In this document: piece after piece, positions 56,701 to 64,000 of the stretch
How the letters are laid out: every line of letters starts with the position of its first letter
Position numbering within the stretch: the first letter of the stretch is position 1
Source: Ceriagrion tenellum
Lineage: Eukaryota > Arthropoda > Insecta > Odonata > Coenagrionidae
Assembly (NCBI GenBank): GCA_963169105.1
Contig: OY720637.1
Span: 34,653,925-34,717,924 of the forward strand
Length of the DNA stretch: 64,000 bases
Direction: 5' to 3'
Made by a program: the position numbers and the translations under genes
The notes under the pieces: model-generated
Databases searched by the model: none
What the model saw: only the letters and a program-made list of their open reading frames with translations
What the model was told of the DNA's origin: nothing

Positions 56701-58890
56701 CTTTAATAGTGTCAGAACTTTTACCACTCGTAAAAATATTTTCAAACATTCTTCTAATGATTAGGAATTTCAGAATGTAAGCTGATTAAAAATTATCTTA
56801 AATCCTGAACAAGTGATTAACGATGAATAAATCGGTCGAAAATTTAGTTGTCTATCCACCATCAACACATTAACTAACAAGCGAAATAAATTTTGATTGC
56901 ATAATCAACGATTCTGCCAGTAAAAATAAAAAACAATTGTATTTATATTAAAAATAAATACAAGAAATAGTTACATTTCCTTAAACTTTATTTCTAATCG
57001 TGTGTAATAAGTTTTGATTGAGCTAGCGTATTTTACAAAGGAATGGCGGCAGTGGATAAAAGGACCAGACTGGCTCAAGCTAAAGATACATCACCGATAT
57101 TTCCTTCACCAGTCATACATTTCAGTTTTTCTCATATATATGTAAAGTATACTTATCCTACGCTCCCATATTTCTCCCTCAAAAGGACTAGGAAAAACGA
57201 CCTTTTTACATAAATACGAGGGGCAAAGCAAAAGTAATCAGTTCACCATTTAACAAACGAATTTGCCATCAACCAACGGAGATAAGAATAAGCTTTAATT
57301 TGACGCGGAAGAGGCAAAAATAGTTCTTCCTGTTTTTGAGATACCACTCTTCGAACGCGAGTAACACAATTTTGATACGGCCAGTAGTCCCGGTACCTTC
57401 AAAATTTGCGTTTCCATACCCATCTCCACAAGACGCTTCCATGATAATTTTATAAATATTGCGGAACTTCCATGATAATTTTACACAGTGAAGCTTCCTT
57501 ACGCAATTTCCAGCAATCCCAAAAATACTGGAAATTAATGAAAAGGGAACAATTCAAAAAATAATAAATCATACTTCCATTGCCATACGTCTACATACCG
57601 GTGAGAACAAGAAACGAGCCGACACTGAAATGCTATCACGCCGTGGTTGCCCAAATCGAAAGCATAGTTCATTCTCTTCCTTTCCGAGGCCATGGTTTTA
57701 GCGAAAGTAAAGTTTTTATAGAGGCCGAATGAACGGTTTCGACTATAACGGGCAATATTGAACAGATCTGCTATTGGAAAATAATAATGCTTTAAAAAAC
57801 ACGTAAACTTACGGCCGGCGCTTCGTGCAATTTCAACGATAACAATTAAAATGTGCTAGGATGATTGCCCTCGTGGTTACTCTTCAACTTTCGAGAGTTA
57901 CGGCCGCCACTAAAGTCGAAGGCTTTGAAAACCTTCCATCACTGCGGTGGTTAAATCATTAATTTCCTTTCTGAGCAGATATCCAGACACATTTAGAAAA
58001 TTCAGACGGGAAAAAATAACAATACACACTTTGCACATGGACCACAAAAGGCAGAGAAGACGGAACAAGTCCGGAATGCATGGAGGCATGACGCTCGATT
58101 GCCATGGCAACGGACCGTCGCGCAACGGCGGGCACGAATTCAAACAATCATGGGAAAGAACTGAATTGCGGATGACATGGTCACGTTCGGCCTCAATTAA
58201 ATTGCTGGTGAATGCTTTTCTTGACTACCGCGGGCACCAATAAAACGAAATGATGGGAGCTCGGTTTACGGCTTATCAGAGATGGAAATAGAGAAAATAA
58301 TGCGAGCAAATGCCGGCAGAAAAGCCGCCGGAATTACACCGATTGAATCAAATATACATATTTTGGTTCCATGGTTGGTAAGATTGGATGGCGACCGACA
58401 ACTGCTCAGATCTTTCTACGTCCATGAAAACCGCGAAACAAGACCCATTGTTAAAATAGTTTTAGCATCGAAACTAAATGAGAAATGATGGTAAGTCTCT
58501 TTATCTACATAAAAAGGATATAACTGTGGTTGTACAACATGGACTTCACGCAACGTGTTTCAATTCGATACAGCAAATGGCGAAAAATTATGATTATTAG
58601 CAAATGTGTGGAAGTTCACAGCTCCGTAGTGAGATAGATGAAAACCGATTATTTGAGTTCTATTAGTAGACCACATTCCTCCGAAAACAGAAAGTGTACC
58701 TCTATCACCATGCACTCACAACCATGACAAAAAGGGAAGATAATACAACGCCTCTATCAGAGGAGGCAAGAGACTCTTCAAGAGCAGGCGGTGCAGTTGA
58801 AGAAATAAGGACTGTTCGGAGAATAGCAGAAGAGAGGAGGGAAACCCAACATCTGCCCCATCCTGAACTAAACAAAAGGCGCCCACGTAA
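56701..58890. other. Long unannotated stretch
   Basis: Nothing recognised except a lone mariner-end-like word near 57219 (ACGAGGGGCAAAGCAAAAGT) and a short duplication CTTCCATGATAATTTTA near 57435 and 57467. The frame 57947-58243 (98 codons) is opposed by two minus-strand frames and is unassigned. Confidence 0.35.
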
Positions 58891-58900
58891 TATGTAAGAG

Positions 58901-58974
58901 CAGAGTCATCTACATGCCACCACAACAACTATTTAGTACTTAATAGTTGTTGTGGCGGCATGTAGATGACTCTG
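58901..58974. mobile_element. 74-bp palindromic mini-insertion with 9-bp TSD
   Basis: Arms 58901-58931 and 58944-58974 are reverse complements with one mismatch (CAGAGTCATCTACATGCC and its complement), with a 12-bp loop. ATGTAAGAG at 58892-58900 and 58975-58983 is a perfect direct repeat. This looks like a minimal terminal-inverted-repeat element reduced to its ends. A 9-bp duplication is typical of Mutator-like or related transposases. Confidence 0.7.
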
Positions 58975-58983
58975 ATGTAAGAG

Positions 58984-60027
58984 TAATGCCTTCAAAGGCA
59001 GATTAAAACCTGCAATGATTTTCGACGTTCATATATTTTGTAAAGCCTGTTTGAAAGCAAATTAAAACAACACATTCAGGAATTTTTCAAATTCAACGAT
59101 TTTAAGCGGGCTTGAACGAGCCTACTACCCCGAAAGTATAGTTCAAATCATTGACATGCCCCGAGAAAGATTTAACCAGTTTTTTTACGTATCGATAGTA
59201 CATTAAACTTATCCAGCAGTCACCAGCATTTATCCTCCAGGTCATAAATACCCAAAAATGGACTCAAGAGTATAAAAGAAGGACCGAAAACGTGAGTACA
59301 TCAATGACAAAACAAAAAGACAGGGTCAGACCATTGTTATTACAGAGAATTCGATATAATAATGCTGGTCAATCAACCAATAAGACAACAATTATAGAAG
59401 AGATGTTGAGAAGAATGACTGATGCAGATCAGCGTATAACTGATAGTTTCGGAAAATGAAATAACAACGGAAAGAAAAAATAAACTTATTAGTGAGATTA
59501 CGAGTTAAAAAAGATTCACCAAAAAGACCCAAAACTTAGGTGGATTCATATGCACCATTATCGATAGGCGGGTATGAGAAGGTGGGTAAAGGAGGAGAGA
59601 GTTGGGAGAAAATCAAGGGATATACAGATATCAAAGCCAGGGCTTAAAGAGAGGCGCCAAAGGATCAACAGTTTTACCTCTTATTCGAAAGGCGGAGTAC
59701 AGTTTTTATAGAACACTCCACTTCAGTAAAAGGCCAGAATTATTGATGAAAATCTCCGCCACAGCGGCGATTCGAACCCCCTATTCTCGTTATGAATAAA
59801 TAAGAACATGAGACTCGTGAGGAGCACCAGTCCGCATCTCGCAGCGAAACCAATGTGGCCAATAATGCTTTCAGAGAACATTTGAGGACTTAGAAATAAA
59901 TACGCTTTCACGCTTTAGTTGATAGTATCAGGTAACACTTAGAAAATTTTCGCGATTTAAAACAAAAAAAGCAATTTACACAATTTCGAAAATGTTTTTA
60001 TTCATCAATCGATTTCGACGACTGTAG
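58984..60027. other. Unannotated stretch with possible minus-strand tRNA-like word
   Basis: GGGGGTTCGAATCGCC on the minus strand near 59765 resembles a B box and may be a SINE remnant. The rest is unrecognised. Confidence 0.35.
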
Positions 60028-60367
60028 GATGGAGATGGTTAGGTGGATGGAAAGGAAGACCAACGAGGAAGTACTTGAGATGGTGGGCGAGGACAGGAAA
60101 CTTTTGAATGAAATCCGGGATATGCAGGGTAGATGGCTGAAGAATGTACATGTGATGGGTTGCTGAAGAGTGTGATAGAGGGAAGGATGTTGGGCAAGTG
60201 GGGTAGGGGAATAAAGAGAATAGGTTTCATGGAGACGGGATGAAGAAGGGTACATCTTATGTAGAGGCGAAAAAGGATATACTAGAGGGAGATAGGCCTC
60301 CGAATGAGTAAAAGACCGGGAGGAGATTCTCTGACATTCAACAAAACCTACCTTTACCGGTAGAATA
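60028..60367 (+). mobile_element. LINE-A 3' fragment, well preserved
   Basis: VRWMERKTNEEVLEMVGEDR, then KLLNEIRDMQGRWLKN, SVIEGRMLGKWGRG and the KKGTSYVEAKKDILEGDRPP end before a stop, with two frameshifts. The intact 3' end CCTACCTTTACCGGTAGAAT follows. Confidence 0.9.
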
Positions 60368-62465
60368 CATTATATTATTTGACAGATTGATTTTCGAGGA
60401 GACTTAGTTCGACTTCGTCCGGGTTACTTAGAAAATGACGCCAGAGACGTCGAAACCCAATGTTTAAGAACTAAAAATTTTATATTCTACGAGACTAACG
60501 ACCGCGAATGTAAAACAAAGGATTTATGAAAGTTGAGCCAGTGAATATGGAAATAAGAATCCACCGAGATAACCAGAGCTTCAAACATATTTTCAACCAC
60601 AGGCCTAGCATCGTTAAGTTTAATGAAGACATGACGACAAATGACATGCGATAAAACATACCAATTTAGAAAGGTCGTTTAATAAATAATTCACTACAAC
60701 GGCTACAACTAAAAATATCGCACAAGTTGACATGTTGGCCGATATGCATGGGCGCATCATGAATAATAGAATATAAACTATTTAATTATGAATGACAAAC
60801 TCGGTGCGACCAGGGAGATATGACCTTTAAAATGCACGAAATAAGCGCCCATGACGAAAAAAGTCAACGGCAAGCCGCAAACTATTTATTAATTATGCAA
60901 GTCGCCATGTATATTGAACTGGAGGCACACGATTTAGCAGCAACGGCGTCAAACAATGAAATGGCACACACCTACAGCCAACATTAAATTAGGTGACGTG
61001 TTACGAGAAACTTTAAAAGTGAGAAAAAGTAAAACACGAAATGAATTCAGGAAACATCTCTTAGACAGGCCCGCATTCGAAAACGTCTTAATTTCCTCCC
61101 TTCTTTCCCGAGAGCAGTTCCATGTTTTAACAGAAACAAATAAAGGAGAGATATTTACGTTCAATGAGCCTCCGCTTCAAACAATATTATCAACAAAAGG
61201 TGCTTCCCCCATCCTCCCCAAAAAAAGCCCAATTTTTCTCCAGTTCCCGAAAAACCGATAATATTTCTTTCTGTTATTTTTGCGTTCCCTTAATTTTTTT
61301 CCCAAAATTTTCGAATGAGAAAGAATCCCTCCCCACCAGAGTACTGAGCTCTTCAGCGCGCCAACGCCGGAATCGCCATTTCCGCCGCTCTTTTGTTTCC
61401 AATTTGAATAAATAATTTCGAACGTAGCTGGTGGAAAGAGTCCCCGACTTCCGATGCTCCCTTTGTTATTTCTAAGTCGGGGTTGCGGGGAGGAGGGGCT
61501 AGGGTAATCCCACAGCGCCAGTGGAGAAGGGAACAAAATTCACGCACTAGCCCGCCAACAGCTTCGCCGTTCAACCCTTTTCAGCAATAATCTGATCACG
61601 GTGAGATCACATTCGAGCTGAAGTCGTCCCGAGTATTTTAGACCCTGAACAGTAAGATATAATTCACGAAATAAAATACAACAGAAAGACAATTTCAGTA
61701 ATAAATAAATTACAGTGGAACAGAGGCTACAAAACAGCTGACTTACGGACTACTACCTATGCTTGGAATCGCTACACACGGAGGCTACACGCCACGCTAA
61801 GTTTGTGTTATGGATGTGGAAGAAACCATGGCCATCTTTATAGAAGGCCGGAGTGCTGAAATCTGGCAGCGCGGCAGTCTAGCCGACTTTTAAAATTTCT
61901 CCCTTCGTAGTGGTGAAAGGAATCGTAAGTTTTTGATGGTGGTGCGAAAGCAGAAAGCAACGAATTAATGACGGTACCGATATTGTTGCAGAGGCATTCC
62001 GAAACATTATTGGCTGCTCAAAGTCTGGCTTTGCAATAATTACATTGTAATCCAGTAGTAAAAAGGCGTAAAGTGGGCGTTATTATAAGTTTTACAATTT
62101 TCAGCAACCGGTACAGAAATGTTACCATAAGCAACGAGCATATTTGCCCACGCCTTGCCCTTTTTACCCTCACTTCTAACGTTTTAAATTTAGTGCACCC
62201 TCCTTTTTAACCCATTTCTGGGTAGGACAATCAGACACAATGGTTTCTTCTTTCTTCCTCGTCGCTTGGACTTTTTCCTCTTGAACACTTCCTACAGTAA
62301 AACAGAGACAATATTTGACCTTCTTGCGTCATTCTAAGATATAAAAACCAAGGTTACCCCCCAAAAAAAACCTTTCGAGTTACCCAGAATACTTGCTTGC
62401 AAGTCCATACAACCCTTCAGACCCCTTTGCCTAGTTCCTCTATAAAGACGGCCATGGAGCAACGT
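60368..62465. other. Long unannotated stretch
   Basis: Frames of 101 codons (60956-61261, plus) and 119 codons (61177-61536, minus) overlap and are not recognisable. No elements were identified. Confidence 0.4.
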
Positions 62466-62600
62466 ATTCCACCAGCAGATTTACAGTTCTTATCCTGACG
62501 TCCCAAATATTGGCGTATCGTTCCGCCTTACCTCTCATTATATCCCTCGCCATAACGTCCCTCTTTCCTATCGTCTCAACAAGCAAAAAAAATCAGACCA
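62466..62600 (-). mobile_element. LINE-D extreme 3' end
   Basis: The minus strand encodes RGKAERYANIWDVRIRTVNL and LVEYV, the last residues of the LINE-D protein. It corresponds to 918-1010. Confidence 0.7.
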
Positions 62601-62899
62601 CGAGAGGGGAGTACTATGGTTACCCAAAAAGTAATGTCCAGCATTTTCTTTCTCAAAAACTAATTATTCTAAAAGGAATGCAATTTGCACAAATGAAAGA
62701 ATGACATTTTACCTATTCACTCTATTTTTCTACATGATCTCCTTCAATTTCAATTGCCTTTCTCCAGCGATTCACTAGGGCGTGTACACCTTGTCGGCAC
62801 CAGTCGAGTCCTCGCTCAGGTTATGGAGCCAGGTTTAATCACCTCTTCGTCGTCAGAGATAGGAGTGAGGAAAAGTATTTGTCATTCGTCAAAAGGGAT

Positions 62900-63127
62900 T
62901 TAAAAAAGAAGAGAAATAACCATGCACTTTACATTCTTTCGCGTCCCTAGTTTGTCCCAGTTTGGTATTTGCGAGCCTAATCTTGCAGTCTGTCCAATGC
63001 AGATTTTACAACTTTGGTCAGAACACTCAGATTTAAGATACGATAGCGTCGTTATAACCTGGTAAGGTTTGACGACTAATGGAGATGCATCTCTCGATGA
63101 ACGTTTCAACGCCATGATTTCTGTCAT
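62900..63127 (-). pseudogene. Possible GIY-YIG endonuclease fragment of a Penelope-like element
   Basis: The minus-strand frame contains LKSECSDQSCKICIGQTARL. Penelope-like elements carry a GIY-YIG domain with the form C-x-C...YIGQTGR, so this could be a decayed piece; the GIY tyrosine is lost. A GTTGAAACG word lies just upstream. The match is short and the call is weak. Confidence 0.3.
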
Positions 63128-63140
63128 TTTATTAATATTC

Positions 63141-63374
63141 TATCGTTTAAGGTAGGTTTTATTGAATGTCAGAGAATCTCCTCCCGGTTTCCCATACTTT
63201 CAGGGGCCTATTTCGCTATAGTATATCCTTTTTCGCTTCAGCATTCGACCTACACTTCTTCATTTTGTCCATTAAACCTATTCTCCTCCTCCTTCCCCGC
63301 TCGCCCAACATCCTTCCCTCTATCACATTATTGAACATCCCCTCGCCCCTTATTACATCCTCCAGCCACTTTAA
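63141..63374 (-). mobile_element. LINE-A 3' end nested in the mariner remnant
   Basis: The minus strand reads from the RGRRRIGLMDKMKKC-like region to the family end (AAGGTAGGTTTTATTGAATG on the plus strand). It inserted after the mariner element. Confidence 0.85.
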
Positions 63375-63426
63375 TTAGGGTGTTAAATGAATATGGGGCA
63401 TTACTTTTTGGGCACCCTCGCATGTA

Positions 63427-64000
63427 GACGTATATGCGAGAAAATAAGAGAGAATAGCTGTTTCCGAGTGTAGAAATGATACAATAGCATGAGAGTACGA
63501 CATATAAGCCAAGTTAAGGAGCCCACAAAATGTTGCTCTTCCACCTCTAATCGCATGATTTATATCCTCTTCCCTGATAGTTCTCATATAACAGACCCAT
63601 TAGCAGAGTTCACAAGAAAGTTTCGGTATCGTGACAAAAATGCAACGGGCAGGTAGAGAAACATTTTAAAGATTATGAAACGAATTGAAAAGTCTATTGT
63701 TCTGGGACTTAAAGTCCCCGAGAACGCTGAAACATAATTACAAGCCACAACAAAAGAGGTCAATGGTGACAGCAACACACATTAATTTCATTAGGGAGCA
63801 CCACATATTTACCAACAATAATCATTGAATAAGATAATACATAGCCTGTGAAAAATCAGGGTAACAGTATACAAATTTAGGATCAAACATTAAGGATTGA
63901 GATTTCTTTGAAGGCTTCCGCGACTCATACACTTGTTAATATTGCTCTTTTCCGGTATTCTCGTCGCGTGTTTAGTTTTTCTGACAACAGTTTCTCCTCT
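63427..64000. other. Unannotated stretch to window end
   Basis: Short frames only. No repeat was recognised. Confidence 0.4.

Larger units (their letters stand above)
62612..63426 (-). mobile_element. Mariner-like element remnant with nested LINE-A
   Basis: The left end GGTTACCCAAAAAGTAATG and right end CATTACTTTTTGGGCACCCT are inverted, with TA at 62612-62613 and 63425-63426. Next to the left end the minus strand encodes VHALVNRWRKAIEIEGDHVEK-like sequence followed by a stop, the typical mariner transposase C-terminus. Most of the transposase, including the DD(D/E) part, is missing. LINE-A (63141-63374) and an unrelated segment (about 62900-63125) occupy the interior. Confidence 0.8.

Overview
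This window is non-coding eukaryotic DNA, most likely from an arthropod and probably an insect. It is AT-rich. I found no long open reading frame that could be a host gene and no operon structure. It is littered with decayed LINE 3' ends, tRNA-headed SINEs and inverted-repeat DNA elements of the kind common in insect genomes. I cannot name the species. All stretches of open frame are short; those with recognisable protein similarity are reverse transcriptase C-termini, one mariner transposase C-terminus and one doubtful GIY-YIG fragment. The window reads as intergenic or intronic sequence.

Layout. LINE remains fall into at least six families, nearly all 5'-truncated. LINE-A encodes the EMWAWRRIEKVRW / KRGRGRKRIGFMDGMKKG type of C-terminus and has about nine copies. 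LINE-B encodes the LYGSEAWTIGK / EGKVPRGRPRNKF type and has six loci. LINE-C encodes FADD and the WDPGHKDL type, with a GTAGAT-like 3' end, in four copies. LINE-D has three copies. LINE-E ends in a TATG microsatellite, and LINE-F has one copy. Four kinds of tRNA-derived SINE occur, several with clear target-site duplications (TSDs). DNA elements include two TTAA-flanked MITE families, a CAGGGTG-ended family of about 670 bp, a GGGGCTGTCC-ended element, a palindromic CAGGGTGATT element, a mariner remnant and a 74-bp palindromic insertion.

The most interesting layer is a set of fold-back insertions at 25502-25747, 26741-26897 and 40964-43190. Each has inverted arms, a short unique tail on one side and a 12-13 bp TSD. 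They share a GAAACGTC motif that in several copies sits downstream of CTGANGA, as in a hammerhead ribozyme core. I infer that they are Penelope-like (pLTR-type) remnants. Single-arm relatives lie near 32247 and 38933.

The insertions also nest in a datable order. Two unrelated retroelements, a head-to-head SINE at 36229-36490 and the 2.2-kb fold-back, have entered two copies of the same TTAA MITE at the same internal 12-bp site. Two different SINE families show the same unusual head-to-head (fold-back) dimer form with intact TSDs. Between these elements lie several CpG-dense tracts (about 7380, 12430, 34650, 44200 and 48290) and long AT-rich stretches where I recognise nothing.
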